A stretch of 62,586 nt of DNA from Deltaproteobacteria bacterium (GTDB taxonomy: Bacteria; Desulfobacterota; Desulfobulbia; Desulfobulbales; JAJRZW01), in the NCBI GenBank assembly GCA_024275015.1, contig JAJRZW010000048.1, positions 1-62,586 of the forward strand, given 5' to 3'. Under the pieces are notes generated by a model. The model was not told the DNA's origin and did not search any database. It saw nothing but the letters and a program-made list of their open reading frames with translations. A program made the position numbers and the translations under genes. Below, one piece after another: positions 27,099-37,003 of the stretch. Each line of letters starts with the position of its first letter. The stretch's first letter is position 1.

Positions 27099-27400
27099 TA
27101 TCTCTCCTCCTGTTAGTAATCATCTTTTATCCTTGCTTTTTTGTACTGATAACAGCACATTTTTATGTGTATATTACGGCAGAGAATATAGCAAGAATTT
27201 TTGTTAAAATGTTTATATTGTAAAGAAGGCGGGGAGAATTGGATGTATCTGTCTTTATAGCTATTGAGTCGGTGAGTTTATTGATGGATTCCCGACAAGG
27301 GGATGTCGTTATTGCCTGAAAAGGCTTGTCGTGAAGGAATATGCAATCGGTGGTGGTTTGCGGCCGGGGTGTATGTGTAGTGTGCTGTGTGCGGCGTTGC
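27099..27400. other. AT-rich promoter region of the mucR-type gene
   Basis: About 300 bp, clearly more AT-rich than its surroundings, between the mucR-type gene start and the end of the GGDEF gene. No gene, repeat or clear terminator is seen. Confidence 0.4.
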
Positions 27401-28333
27401 TCAGGGGCGGTAGCCGGTGCGGCGGTCGATGACAAAGTTGCTGCCGCTCATTTTTTTTACATGGTGTTTGAGCTGGGTGGCGGCGGAGCTGACCTCGCCG
27501 TAATGGCGGAAGCGCCCCGGGGCTATGGGAACCACGGCAACGGAGACACTGAGAAGTTCATATTTGGTGTTCCGTCCCTGGCGGTCCTGGCCGCTGTAAC
27601 TGCCGGCTTCGAGGTCTTCTTTTGACAGGAACATATTGCGGATCATGGAGAAATTGCTGATGATCTGCTCGCACAGGTTGGGGCAGTTGGCGTGGCTGAC
27701 GATGAAGACAAAGTCGTCTCCGCCGACATGGCCGACAAATCCGTTCATCTCCGCCCCCTCGCTTACGGCGTTTACCAGGAGGCGGGCAACCATCAGGATG
27801 ACTTCATCGCCGCGGCTGAATCCGTAGCGGTCGTTATAGGGTTTGAAATTGTCGATATCGAGGTAGCAGACCGCGAATTTTTCGTCGTGGTCAAGGCGGT
27901 TCTGGATGGCATTGATGATCGAGGTGTTGCCGGGGAGGCGGCTTAAGGGGTTATTGTCAAACACCCGGTTTATCCGGGCCATGGCCAGGGTCACCCGGCT
28001 TAAAAGCTCGCCGGGGGATACCGGCAGGCTGATCAGTTCATCGATGCGGTATGTGTTCCAGTCGATTTTGACGATTTCTTTTTCCGGGGCGAGGAGAACC
28101 ACCGGCATGTTGGTCTGGCGCAATGAGCTGCGGGCCGCGTTCAGAAGTCTGATGTCGCCATTGCCGGCAAAGCCTTTGTCGAGGATGAGTATTTCCGGAG
28201 GATCTTCAAGGATGGTGGTCATCGCGCTCCTGAGGTCGGTGGTATGGATCAGCCGGAATCCCGCGGTTTTGAGTAATGTCAGTTGCTCCGGGGCGAGGAC
28301 GTCAGTTTCTGCGGCAATAAGGAGGCGCGGCAT
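27401..28333 (-). CDS. Receiver-like domain plus GGDEF domain protein (GGDDF variant)
   Basis: 310 residues. The N-terminal 120 residues look like a response-regulator receiver (ILILDKGFAGNGDI with an Asp at the expected place). The C-terminal GGDEF domain has RLPGNTSI, YLDIDNFKPYNDRYG and HVGGDDFVFI, so the signature is GGDDF. GGDEF proteins make cyclic di-GMP; whether the Glu-to-Asp change leaves activity is unclear. Start overlaps the stop of the HDOD gene upstream, so the three minus-strand genes 29516-27401 form one operon. Confidence 0.88.
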   Translation of the reverse strand: MPRLLIAAETDVLAPEQLTLLKTAGFRLIHTTDLRSAMTTILEDPPEILILDKGFAGNGDIRLLNAARSSLRQTNMPVVLLAPEKEIVKIDWNTYRIDELISLPVSPGELLSRVTLAMARINRVFDNNPLSRLPGNTSIINAIQNRLDHDEKFAVCYLDIDNFKPYNDRYGFSRGDEVILMVARLLVNAVSEGAEMNGFVGHVGGDDFVFIVSHANCPNLCEQIISNFSMIRNMFLSKEDLEAGSYSGQDRQGRNTKYELLSVSVAVVPIAPGRFRHYGEVSSAATQLKHHVKKMSGSNFVIDRRTGYRP

Positions 28334-29208
28334 CAGTCAAGGTCCGCTTCGGGCTCGGTTTCGTGCATTACCTCAAGGCTGAAGCCGCGGACATCCCAGA
28401 GTTTTTCGTCGATTTCCTCCAGTACCTGGTCGAGATCGGAGGGGGCCAGGCCCATGAGGCGCCAGGCCCGCTGACTCAGGGGGGCGACCCAGATGTCGTT
28501 GCCGTGTCCGTATCCCATGCCGCGGACGATAAGGTCGGCGAAGTGAATGATGGCACTGGTCATCTGTTCGTTTTCCGCCAGCCGTGGGTCGTGGTGGCAT
28601 GATACCGGTTCCACCAGTTTGGCCGGGAGGTTCCAGTTTTTGGTGAGCCAGCCGCCGGCCTCGGCGTGGTTCAGGTCGAGGATCTCGCGTTCGGCTTCAT
28701 AATTTGAGATCTTCTTCTCCGCGACCATGGCGATGATTTTTTCATATTCATGCGGCAGTTCCATCTTTATCGCCACTTTGCCGATATCGTGGATCAGGCC
28801 GGCGGTGCTTACCTCTTCCGGGTCTTTTACCCCCAGGCGTTTGGCCAGGACGCTTGCGGCAACGGCGCAGGCGAGTGAGTGCTCCCACAGCTCGATGTCC
28901 TGTTCTTCCATGAATTCAAAGATCGAGGCGCTGATGATCAGACCCTTGATAACATTGAAGCCGAGGAGGATAATGGCGCTGTCGATGGAGCTGATTCGCT
29001 GGGGAAAGCCGTAGAAGGCGGAGTTGACCAGTTTCAGAAGCTTGACCGCGAGGATATGGTCGCGGGCGATGACCTTGCCCATCTGCTCGGTGGTGGTTTC
29101 CGGGTCTTCGGACATCTGCGAGAGCTTGCGGACGATTCCCGGCAGGGTGGGGAGGTTTTTTATCTCACGCAGGGCTTTCCTGAATTCGTCTCGCTTTTTT
29201 TCTTTCAT
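28333..29208 (-). CDS. HDOD domain protein
   Basis: 291 residues. HDOD/HD-type domain with LPTLPGIVRKLSQM, VIARDHILAVKLLKLVNSAFYG and SSIDSAIILLGFN, which define HDOD proteins, followed by GLIHDIGKVA and SCHHDP, which keep HD-type metal residues. HDOD proteins act in signalling linked to c-di-GMP or stress. It overlaps its neighbours on both sides by one to four bases and sits between a small conserved protein and a GGDEF protein, suggesting one regulatory unit. Confidence 0.9.
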   Translation of the reverse strand: MKEKKRDEFRKALREIKNLPTLPGIVRKLSQMSEDPETTTEQMGKVIARDHILAVKLLKLVNSAFYGFPQRISSIDSAIILLGFNVIKGLIISASIFEFMEEQDIELWEHSLACAVAASVLAKRLGVKDPEEVSTAGLIHDIGKVAIKMELPHEYEKIIAMVAEKKISNYEAEREILDLNHAEAGGWLTKNWNLPAKLVEPVSCHHDPRLAENEQMTSAIIHFADLIVRGMGYGHGNDIWVAPLSQRAWRLMGLAPSDLDQVLEEIDEKLWDVRGFSLEVMHETEPEADLD

Positions 29209-29516
29209 CAGCCTTTTCTCGCCGCGATTATTTTTTCAAGGAGTTTGCGTTTCAGGTACATCAGCGGCAGGATCTCCTCGACTTTGGCAAAACGTTCGTC
29301 AAGGTCTTCAATTTCCTCCTTGAGGGTCTTTTCGCCCGGGACCGTCACCGGGTGGCCCTTGACCGCGATATGGGTAATATCCATCCTTTCCAGACGGTCG
29401 ATGAGGTTGGCGGAAAGCTCGGTACCCTTGCCGCACAGCACTCTTCCTTCAGGGGTCATAACATCGTGGGCTAAAATCATGCCTTCGGCGGCCTGGGAGG
29501 TAAGAATTTCCTGCAA
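29208..29516 (-). CDS. Small conserved protein upstream of HDOD gene
   Basis: 102 residues. It has the pattern EGMILAHDVMTPEGRVLCGKGTELSANLIDRLERMDI, which resembles the N-terminal segment found in front of HD-GYP or HDOD domains (sometimes fused), followed by a helical Glu/Lys-rich tail. First gene of the three-gene operon with overlapping junctions. It may be a regulatory subunit of the HDOD protein; this is inferred only from context. Confidence 0.75.
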   Translation of the reverse strand: MQEILTSQAAEGMILAHDVMTPEGRVLCGKGTELSANLIDRLERMDITHIAVKGHPVTVPGEKTLKEEIEDLDERFAKVEEILPLMYLKRKLLEKIIAARKG

Positions 29517-29685
29517 TTGCGGCTCCGTTTTTTTGTTTCAATGTTAGGGGCAGATGGCCGGCCATTGACAGCCGCCATCGCCATAATTATATTGATGCCC
29601 GGAAATAATGTCCATCATATATCTCGAAAAGCCGGAGTTGCGTGCCTGTCCGGCTTTTATCCGTTTTTCCCGGGAGGTTTTCAAA

Positions 29686-29952
29686 ATGCCGGTCTATGAG
29701 TATGAGTGTAAGAAATGCGGCCAGGTCCATGAGGTCTGGCAGTCTCTGAAAGACGCCCCCCTGTCTGAGTGTCCCGAGTGCGGCGGCGATGTGGCCAAGA
29801 TTATCAGCCGGAGTTCCTTCCAGCTCAAGGGCGGCGGTTGGTACGCCGACGGCTACAGTAATTGTTCCGCCGGCGGAACGTGCGCGGCCATGCCGGGGTC
29901 GAAGGAAAAGACGGCCAAGGGTGACGTCAAGGGATGCGGCTGCTGCGGCTGA
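29686..29952 (+). CDS. FmdB-type zinc ribbon protein
   Basis: 88 residues from ATG 29686 after GGGAGG. The N-terminus MPVYEYECKKCGQVHEV and CPECGGDVAKIIS give the FmdB zinc ribbon with two CXXC pairs. The tail is rich in Gly and Cys and ends CGCCG. FmdB proteins are widespread and poorly understood regulators. A strong terminator follows. Confidence 0.9.
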   Translation: MPVYEYECKKCGQVHEVWQSLKDAPLSECPECGGDVAKIISRSSFQLKGGGWYADGYSNCSAGGTCAAMPGSKEKTAKGDVKGCGCCG

Positions 29953-29965
29953 CGGAAGACAGGCG

Positions 29966-30016
29966 GAACGAAAAGGCCCGGCGGGAAGATGAAATTCCCG
30001 CCGGGCCTTTTCGTTC
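29966..30016. terminator. Strong bidirectional hairpin after the fmdB-type gene
   Basis: A 22-bp stem running from GAACGAAAAGGCCCGGCGGG to its complement at 29995-30016, with TTTTCGTTC on the plus side. It is the longest perfect terminator stem in the window. Confidence 0.9.
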
Positions 30017-30051
30017 GAGTCCGTACAGCACGAAGCCGTCTAATAGTCTGT

Positions 30052-30169
30052 TAGTCTGTTGAAAAACGGACTGTTGGGGGCTGATGCCCGTGCCGCCGAT
30101 TTCACCGGGTTGAAAAAAACGGTGAAATCGAGAGGTTGGCCGGAACTTGTTTTGGGCAACGGTCTGCTA
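30052..30169 (-). mobile_element. Repeat B copy with internal deletion
   Basis: TA at 30052-30053 and 30168-30169 flank a reverse-oriented B element starting GTCTGTTGAAAAACGG and ending GGTCTGC. The hairpin GTTGAAAAAGCC...GGCTTTTTCAAC present in full copies is missing. It lies six bases from the queA stop. Confidence 0.8.
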
Positions 30170-30174
30170 TGGAT

Positions 30175-31239
<1,065 letters not shown>

Positions 31240-31250
31240 GGATCCGTGGT

Positions 31251-31451
31251 TCAGGGCAACAGGCCGCTTTTGCGGGCGATAAAACATATAAAAAGGCCGA
31301 TGGCCACTGAAATGATTCCGGTTATCCGCAGAGATGTGGTGTCAAGGGACGATATTTTTGTCAGCCATAGGCGCATGAGTTCCGGAAAAACGATATAGGG
31401 CAGCCCCTCAAGCACCAGCACCAGGCCGATCAGGGATAATAGAAGTTTCAT
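31251..31451 (-). CDS. DUF2065 family small membrane protein
   Basis: 66 residues with two transmembrane helices. MKLLLSLIGLVLVLEGLPYIVFPE and SLRITGIISVAIGLFICFIAR match DUF2065, a short inner-membrane protein family of unknown function. It lies 11 bases upstream of queA and probably shares its transcript. Confidence 0.85.
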   Translation of the reverse strand: MKLLLSLIGLVLVLEGLPYIVFPELMRLWLTKISSLDTTSLRITGIISVAIGLFICFIARKSGLLP

Positions 31452-31540
31452 CAGCCTCTAATACCCGTTGCCGGCGGCTTTTGCAAGAATTCCGCCGGGA
31501 TCGCTGACCTCTGGAATGTCCCGGTCGGTGTGGGGAAAAG

Positions 31541-31567
31541 CCATGGACTTTTTTCAACGGTCTGTTG
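31541..31567 (+). repeat. Terminal fragment of repeat B
   Basis: CCATGGACTTTTTTCAACGG then TCTGTTG is a lone end of B, about 80 bp before a complete copy. Confidence 0.5.
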
Positions 31568-31648
31568 CAGGGGTGCCTTAAAAGTGGTTGTTAAACCGTA
31601 GTGGGTTCAGTATAATATTTATCTTTATACCCTTTGATTCCTGATCGT

Positions 31649-31802
31649 TAGCAGACTGTTGAAAAAGCCTTCCTGACTTTTTCAACTCCCGGTTGGCCAA
31701 AACAAGTTTCGGTCAACCTCTCGAATTTATTGGATTTTTTGAACCCAATAAAATCGGCGGCGCGTCCATGTATAGCGACCAGCCCGTTTTTCAACGGACT
31801 GT
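31649..31802 (+). mobile_element. Repeat B, near full-length
   Basis: TA at 31649-31650, then GCAGACTGTTGAAAAAGCC; the right end is TTTTTCAACGGACTG. The four stem-loops are recognisable. The right-hand TA is lost (TTTTGG instead). It lies in the gap between DUF2065 and resB. Confidence 0.8.
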
Positions 31803-31850
31803 TTTGGGTATGGTCATGGGATAAATATGAAATCCGGGAATGGTAAGATT

Positions 31851-33212
31851 ATGAGTGGAAAAAATAAGAATGATCTCTGGGCGTTTTTCTCCTCGGTGAA
31901 GCTGGCCCTGTTTACCTTTTTCGCCCTTGCCCTTGCCTCGATAATCGGCACAATTATTCCCCAGGGCGGCGAATTCCTTCATTTTGTCGAGAGCAGGCAT
32001 CTCAGTTCTGGAACGATAAAGGTCATGCAGGCATTGAGTCTGCCGGACATGTATCATTCCTGGTGGTTTGTCGGATTCCTCTCCCTGTTCGCCATCAATC
32101 TTATCGTCTGTACCATTGACCGTTTCCCCAATCTTCTTCGTCTGGTCAGGATGGACAATATTGCCCTCGGGGTTGACCGGATCGTGAAAATGCCGCAACG
32201 GCGTCAGTGGTTCACGGCCGCGGGTGTTGAAGACGCCGAGTCGTTTTTTGCCGCGAAGCTTGCCGGTTTCGGCTGGAAAGTCCGGCACGGAGCCCATGAT
32301 GGTCATACCCTGCTCTTCGCCCAGAAAGGCCCTTGGACCCGATTGGGGGTCATCGGGGTTCATACCAGTATCCTCCTGATATTCGTCGGCGCGATCATTG
32401 GTTCAAGCCTGGGTTTCAAGGCCAGTCTCATGCTGCCGGAGGGAACCACCGCCGCTCAGGTATATTCTTCCGGCAATGATAACGCCACCATCCCGCTTAA
32501 ATTTCAGCTCCGCTGCGACTGGTTTGAGCTTGATCGTTACGACAATGGCACCCCCAAGGACTACCGTTCCGAACTCACGGTTCTTGAAGACGGTCACGAG
32601 GTGCTGAAAAAGGCGATTGAGGTCAACGATCCTCTGGTGTATCGCGGGATTACCTTCTACCAGTCCAGCTATCAGCCCATTAAAGGTTCCTACGCGGTCG
32701 AAATTTCCGACAAGGCCCGCAACCTAAGTCACCGTTTTTTTATCAGGCCGGGGAAAGAAATCAAATGGCCTGAGGCCGGGGTCGGTTTTGGTATTGTTGA
32801 GCAGAGGCCGCTATATCCCAACAGCATCCGGCACAAGATATGGTTTAACGATCCCGCCGGAGATCCGGTGGAGTTCTGGGTCGCGAACGGATCCCGGGTT
32901 CCGGTTGTCCGGGGTGGTAATAAATATGAAATAGTCATCAAGCAGATGTACGCCACCGGTCTGCAGGTGGCCCATGATCCCGGGGTATGGTTTGTTTATG
33001 CCGGGTGTATAATAATGCTCCTCGGGCTTTACGTTGCTTTTTTCATGTCCCACCGTCGTGTCTGGGTGGTCCTTACCCCCACCGATGACGGGCGGCTTAA
33101 GGTGAACTTCAACGGTTCCACCAACAAGAACCGGGTCGGGTTCGATAACCATTTCAATCACATGGCCGAAGAGCTTGGGGCCGATGAATCAATCAATTTG
33201 ACCAGGGAATAG
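31851..33212 (+). CDS. resB: Cytochrome c biogenesis protein ResB
   Basis: With CcsA/ResC forms the system II haem delivery and ligation complex in the inner membrane. 453 residues from ATG 31851, or 461 from 31827. It has transmembrane segments near the N-terminus (VKLALFTFFALALASIIGTIIPQGG), in the middle (LGVIGVHTSILLIFVGAIIG), and near the C-terminus (VWFVYAGCIIMLLGLYVAFF). The large periplasmic loop has GITFYQSSYQ, typical of ResB. Stop is TAG; ccsB starts four bases later. A triheme cytochrome gene follows. Confidence 0.95.
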   Translation: MSGKNKNDLWAFFSSVKLALFTFFALALASIIGTIIPQGGEFLHFVESRHLSSGTIKVMQALSLPDMYHSWWFVGFLSLFAINLIVCTIDRFPNLLRLVRMDNIALGVDRIVKMPQRRQWFTAAGVEDAESFFAAKLAGFGWKVRHGAHDGHTLLFAQKGPWTRLGVIGVHTSILLIFVGAIIGSSLGFKASLMLPEGTTAAQVYSSGNDNATIPLKFQLRCDWFELDRYDNGTPKDYRSELTVLEDGHEVLKKAIEVNDPLVYRGITFYQSSYQPIKGSYAVEISDKARNLSHRFFIRPGKEIKWPEAGVGFGIVEQRPLYPNSIRHKIWFNDPAGDPVEFWVANGSRVPVVRGGNKYEIVIKQMYATGLQVAHDPGVWFVYAGCIIMLLGLYVAFFMSHRRVWVVLTPTDDGRLKVNFNGSTNKNRVGFDNHFNHMAEELGADESINLTRE

Positions 33213-33216
33213 GATC

Positions 33217-34050
33217 ATGACCAGTTCAATGTTATTGGGTATCACCACCATTGCCTATCTTGTCGCCTCCGGGCTTTATATCGCCCTTCTGGTTTTCAGG
33301 GTAAAGAAGCTCGGGACTTTGGCCACCGGCCTTACCGCGGTGACTTTTCTGGTCCAGACCGCGGCGATTATCCTCCGCTGGATGGAGTCTTACCGGATGG
33401 GTTACGGTCATCCCCCTCTGTCAAATATGTATGAATCCCTGGTCTTCTTTTCCTGGGCCACGGTTATTTTTTATTTCGGTCTTGAACTCAAATTCAAGAA
33501 TCGTATTCTCGGGGCCTTTGCCATCCCTTTTGCCTTTGTCAGTATGGCCCTGGCCTCGATGTTTCATCCCGATGCGATTCAGCCTCTGGTTCCGGCCCTG
33601 CAGAGTAACTGGCTTTTTGCCCATGTCATGACCTGTTTTGTCGGCTATGCCGCCTTTGCTGTTGCCAGCGGTCTGGGAGTCATGTACCTGGTTAAATTGA
33701 AATTTCAAGGCAAGGAAGGGCTGCTGGCGTCACTCCCGGAACTGCGGGTGATTGATGACATTATTCACAAGACTATTGTCTTTGGCTTTCTCTGGTTGTC
33801 GGCCGGGATCATTACCGGCGCCATCTGGGCCAACTCCGCCTGGGGAACCTACTGGAGCTGGGATCCCAAGGAAACCTGGTCACTGATCACCTGGTTTGTC
33901 TATGCCGCCGCTCTCCACGCCCGTTTTACCAGGGGATGGGGTGGCAAGAGGATTGCCTGGCTGGCGATCATCGGTTTCGTCGCAGTGGTCTTTACCTATT
34001 ACGGGGTCAACTTTCTTCTGAGCGGTCTGCACAGCTATGGTTCCGGTTGA
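33217..34050 (+). CDS. ccsB: Cytochrome c biogenesis protein CcsA/CcsB (ResC)
   Basis: 277 residues with about eight transmembrane helices. It has the WWD haem-handling signature NSAWGTYWSWDPKETWSLITW and conserved histidines, including HVMTCFVGYAAF and HARFTRGWGG. It works with ResB to attach haem to apocytochrome c. Name usage differs among genomes (ccsA, ccsB, resC). It forms an operon with resB and lies before a multihaem cytochrome, a likely client. Confidence 0.95.
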   Translation: MTSSMLLGITTIAYLVASGLYIALLVFRVKKLGTLATGLTAVTFLVQTAAIILRWMESYRMGYGHPPLSNMYESLVFFSWATVIFYFGLELKFKNRILGAFAIPFAFVSMALASMFHPDAIQPLVPALQSNWLFAHVMTCFVGYAAFAVASGLGVMYLVKLKFQGKEGLLASLPELRVIDDIIHKTIVFGFLWLSAGIITGAIWANSAWGTYWSWDPKETWSLITWFVYAAALHARFTRGWGGKRIAWLAIIGFVAVVFTYYGVNFLLSGLHSYGSG

Positions 34051-34308
34051 GCGGGTTTAAATTCCGTCCCGTTATGATCATGATAATCAGGTTCAGAACC
34101 CACCGTCCTGACGGCTAAAAAGGTTGTAGTTTCATGCCGTTATCCATACGGAAGGTTGTTCGTTGTCCGGCCGGGTTGTTTAGTCGCGTTTGTGGGAGAA
34201 ACCCAGGGGTTATTTCTGCTTGACATTGAAATGAGTTGAGAATATAAATTTTTTCCTGACTGAATAAGGATTTCAGTCGGATCTTTAATAACGCATAAGG
34301 AGAGAAAT

Positions 34309-34635
34309 ATGTTCAAGAAAGCTATGCTGTGTGTTGCCGCCCTGACAATGGTGTTCGGTTTTGCTCTGGCCAATAACGCCCTCGCTGGCGACAAGGGCCC
34401 GGAGACCATGATCCTTAAGACCGCCAAGGCCAGAAAACCGGTACTCTTTCCCCATCGTAATCATCAGGCCCGTCTCGAGTGCAAGACCTGTCATGAGAGC
34501 GCCGGTTTCCCCAAGGCCACTAATGAGTGGACCAAGAAACTCGGTCACGGTCTCTGCAAGGCCTGTCACAAGAAACACAAGGCTGACGGCGCTTCGACCA
34601 AGTGTTCTAACTGCCACAAGAAAGGACTGAAGTAA
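34309..34635 (+). CDS. Triheme class III-like cytochrome c (c7/c3 type)
   Basis: 108 residues with a signal peptide (cleavage near ANNALA-GDK). Three CXXCH sites are present (CKTCH, CKACH, CSNCH), with further histidines in FPHRNH and LGHG for axial ligation. The three-haem content fits cytochrome c7-type or acidic c3-related proteins of sulfate- and metal-reducing deltaproteobacteria. It is periplasmic and a likely electron carrier. RBS AAGGAGAGAAAT precedes the ATG. The 258-bp gap before it probably holds its own promoter. Confidence 0.93.
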   Translation: MFKKAMLCVAALTMVFGFALANNALAGDKGPETMILKTAKARKPVLFPHRNHQARLECKTCHESAGFPKATNEWTKKLGHGLCKACHKKHKADGASTKCSNCHKKGLK

Positions 34636-34700
34636 GTCAGACATTTCTTGTGGTGAAGTTCCTGTAAAAAGTTTGATATATTAAGGCGTGTGGTATTTTT

Positions 34701-34768
34701 GCGAGTGTGGCTATATCCCGCCATGGCGGGACCGAACGAACAAAAATGGCCCATGACGTAGTAGATCG
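34701..34768 (+). repeat. Repeat C, copy 2
   Basis: Contains GCTATATCCCGCCATGGCGG and GAACAAAAATGGCCC, ending GACGTAGTAGATCG. It matches 26404-26470. The following TTTTTTACGACGCCA resembles 11892-11906. Confidence 0.6.
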
Positions 34769-34826
34769 GATTTTTTACGACGCCATCAAAGGTGTTTAAA
34801 AAAGGCTGCCGTAAGGCGGCCTTTTT

Positions 34827-36731
34827 TTGTGTATGCTCTCCATGGTAAAAAAGAATCTCAGAAAAAATCCGGCTTCACCGCGGGTAATCGCCGTGGGCGA
34901 AAAACAGGCGTGGGGGTTTGTCTTTATTGTTATGGGAACCGCTGTCGGTTTCATCCTTCTGCTGTTTTTTCTTGTTTCCCGTCTTGACATCCCTTCCACT
35001 GCCGGTCTTGGCGCTTATCGGGCTCCGGAGGCGTCATTTATCTTTGACCGGCGGGGCATGGTGATCGGTGAGTATCATGATGAGTTCAGGATAAATATTT
35101 CGCTTGCCGGGGTTCCGGAGATCCTTCCCATGGCCTTTGTTGCCGCCGAGGACGCCCGTTTTTTTGAGCACCCCGGGATTGATATCTTTGCGGTTGCCCG
35201 GGCCTTTTTCCGTGACATCAGGGCCGGAGCCAAGGTTCAGGGCGGCAGTACTATCACCATGCAGGTGGCTCGGATGCTGCTTTTGTCGCCGGAAAAGACC
35301 TTTGTCCGCAAGTTTCGTGAATTGTTTCTTGCCTGGCGTATCGACCGCTCCCTTACGAAAAAGAGGATCCTTGAGATATACCTCAATCAGATATATCTCG
35401 GCGAGGGCGCGTACGGGATCGAGGCCGCGGCCCGTGCCTATTTCAACAAATCCGCCCGTGACCTCAGTCTGGCCGAGATTACTCTTCTTGCCGGTCTGCC
35501 GCAGGCCCCGAGCCGTTATTCTCCCCGGCGGCATTTTGCCCTTGCCAGAAGTAGGCAGCGTTATGTCTTGAACCGGATGGCGGCAGAGGGGATAATTGAC
35601 GCTGACGCGGCCCGGGCTGCATACGGGCGCCGTCTTACCATTGTCCCGTCGACGCCGGATTATAATATCGCCGGCGATCAGGGATATTTCGTTTCTGCCG
35701 CGGCGGAAGCGGTCCGGCACCGTTACGGCGATGATCGGCTTCGGCGTGGTAGTCTGAGGATATATACCAGCCTTGACTCCGATCTTGAGGCCGCGGCCCG
35801 AAATGCTGTTGTCCGCGGGGTTAACAGGTGGAGGCACCGACACCGGGGGGATAAAAAAACGCCCCAGGCGGCACTGGTGGCGCTGGATAATAAAAGCGGC
35901 CGCGTTATCGCCCTTGTCGGTGGGCTTGATTTCGGCAAGAGCCCATTTAATCGGGCGATTCAGGCTCTACGGCAGCCGGGCAGCGCTTTCAAACCGGTGG
36001 TTTACGTCGCCGCCTTTGCCCATGGTTTTACCCCTGACACCCGCATCAACGACGCCCCTATCAGCCTGCCGGGACGGATTAAAGGGGAACGGTGGAATCC
36101 GAGAAATTTCAGCGGTCGTTATTACGGCGCCACAACTCTAAGCCAGGCATTGATTCATTCCCGTAACGTGGTCACGGTCAAGCTCATGCAGAAGATTGGG
36201 GTACGGCCGGTGGTGGCCCTGGCGAGGCGATTAGGTCTTAAGGTCGGTGATAACGCCGATTTGTCCCTGGCGCTCGGTTCGGCCGAGGTCAGTCTGTTGG
36301 CATTGACCCGGGCCTATTCCTGTTTTGCCAACCGGGGGAGGCTGGCCGATATCGGTCTGATTCGTCGGATCACCACCGCCTCCGGCGGCGAACTCCGGCA
36401 TTTTTATCCTAAGTTTGTGCCGGTGCTGATCCCGTCCCGGGCCGAGATGCTCCGCAATATATTAAAAAGGGTGATCAGCGAAGGTACCGGTCGCGCCGCC
36501 CGGGGTCTGGGGCCGGAGGCAGCCGGTAAGACCGGAACCAGCGACGGATTCAAGGACGCCTGGTTTATCGGTTTTACCCCGAAACTCACCTGCGGGGTCT
36601 GGCTGGGGTTTGATAACGGCGACAGCCTGGGCGACAGGGAGACCGGAGGGCGCCTGGCCGCCCCGGTATGGCGCGATTTCATGCTCAGGGCCCGGGATAT
36701 AGCCGTGGGAAATGCGCAAGCGATCAATTAA
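34827..36731 (+). CDS. Penicillin-binding protein 1A (transglycosylase/transpeptidase)
   Basis: Bifunctional class A PBP, 634 residues, building peptidoglycan. One transmembrane helix is at about 28-50. The GT51 domain (about 75-240) has EDARFFEHPGID, GGSTITMQVAR and RKFRELFLAWRID. The transpeptidase (about 330-610) has the SXXK site GSAFKPV, SRN and KTGTSDGFKDAWF. The start may be ATG 34827 or 34842. The last codons and TAA (QAIN-stop) come from repeat A at 36716, so the original C-terminus has been replaced. Confidence 0.93.
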   Translation: MCMLSMVKKNLRKNPASPRVIAVGEKQAWGFVFIVMGTAVGFILLLFFLVSRLDIPSTAGLGAYRAPEASFIFDRRGMVIGEYHDEFRINISLAGVPEILPMAFVAAEDARFFEHPGIDIFAVARAFFRDIRAGAKVQGGSTITMQVARMLLLSPEKTFVRKFRELFLAWRIDRSLTKKRILEIYLNQIYLGEGAYGIEAAARAYFNKSARDLSLAEITLLAGLPQAPSRYSPRRHFALARSRQRYVLNRMAAEGIIDADAARAAYGRRLTIVPSTPDYNIAGDQGYFVSAAAEAVRHRYGDDRLRRGSLRIYTSLDSDLEAAARNAVVRGVNRWRHRHRGDKKTPQAALVALDNKSGRVIALVGGLDFGKSPFNRAIQALRQPGSAFKPVVYVAAFAHGFTPDTRINDAPISLPGRIKGERWNPRNFSGRYYGATTLSQALIHSRNVVTVKLMQKIGVRPVVALARRLGLKVGDNADLSLALGSAEVSLLALTRAYSCFANRGRLADIGLIRRITTASGGELRHFYPKFVPVLIPSRAEMLRNILKRVISEGTGRAARGLGPEAAGKTGTSDGFKDAWFIGFTPKLTCGVWLGFDNGDSLGDRETGGRLAAPVWRDFMLRARDIAVGNAQAIN

Positions 36732-36927
36732 CCGCATCTAACGGACCGTTGAAAAAGCCGTCCATGGCTTTTTCAACTCCGGTTGGCCAAAAAAGTTTCG
36801 GCCAACCTCTCGATTTTACCGGTTTTTTTAACCCGGCAAAATCGGCGGCGCAGCCATCAGCCGCGTACAGTCCGTTTTTCAACTGACTGCTAATGCAAAG
36901 AAAATCGCCATCTGTAAGGGTTTCAGG
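36716..36927 (-). mobile_element. Half copy of repeat A split by a nested repeat B
   Basis: GCAAGCGATCAATTAACC starts an A half copy that supplies the PBP stop codon. A is interrupted after CCGCATC-TA and resumes at TA-ATGCAAAGAAAATCGCC, ending GTAAGGGTTTCAGG. Removing 36741-36890 and one TA restores the A sequence. Read on the minus strand the A half could terminate transcription of the CBS gene at 37004. Confidence 0.88.
36741..36890 (+). mobile_element. Repeat B inserted inside repeat A, with TA duplication
   Basis: A 150-bp B copy flanked by TA at 36739-36740 and 36891-36892, within a repeat A sequence. It has all four stem-loops: TTGAAAAAGCC/GGCTTTTTCAA, GGTTGGCC/GGCCAACC, GATTTTACCGG/CCGGCAAAATC, AGTCCGTT/AACTGACT. 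Confidence 0.9.
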
Positions 36928-37003
36928 AAATAGCAGAACCGGGGCGCCGGAGGCTGTTCCGTTTTTCCATATTGGGCTGAAGGATGTCGTCGGGGAGTCA
37001 GGT

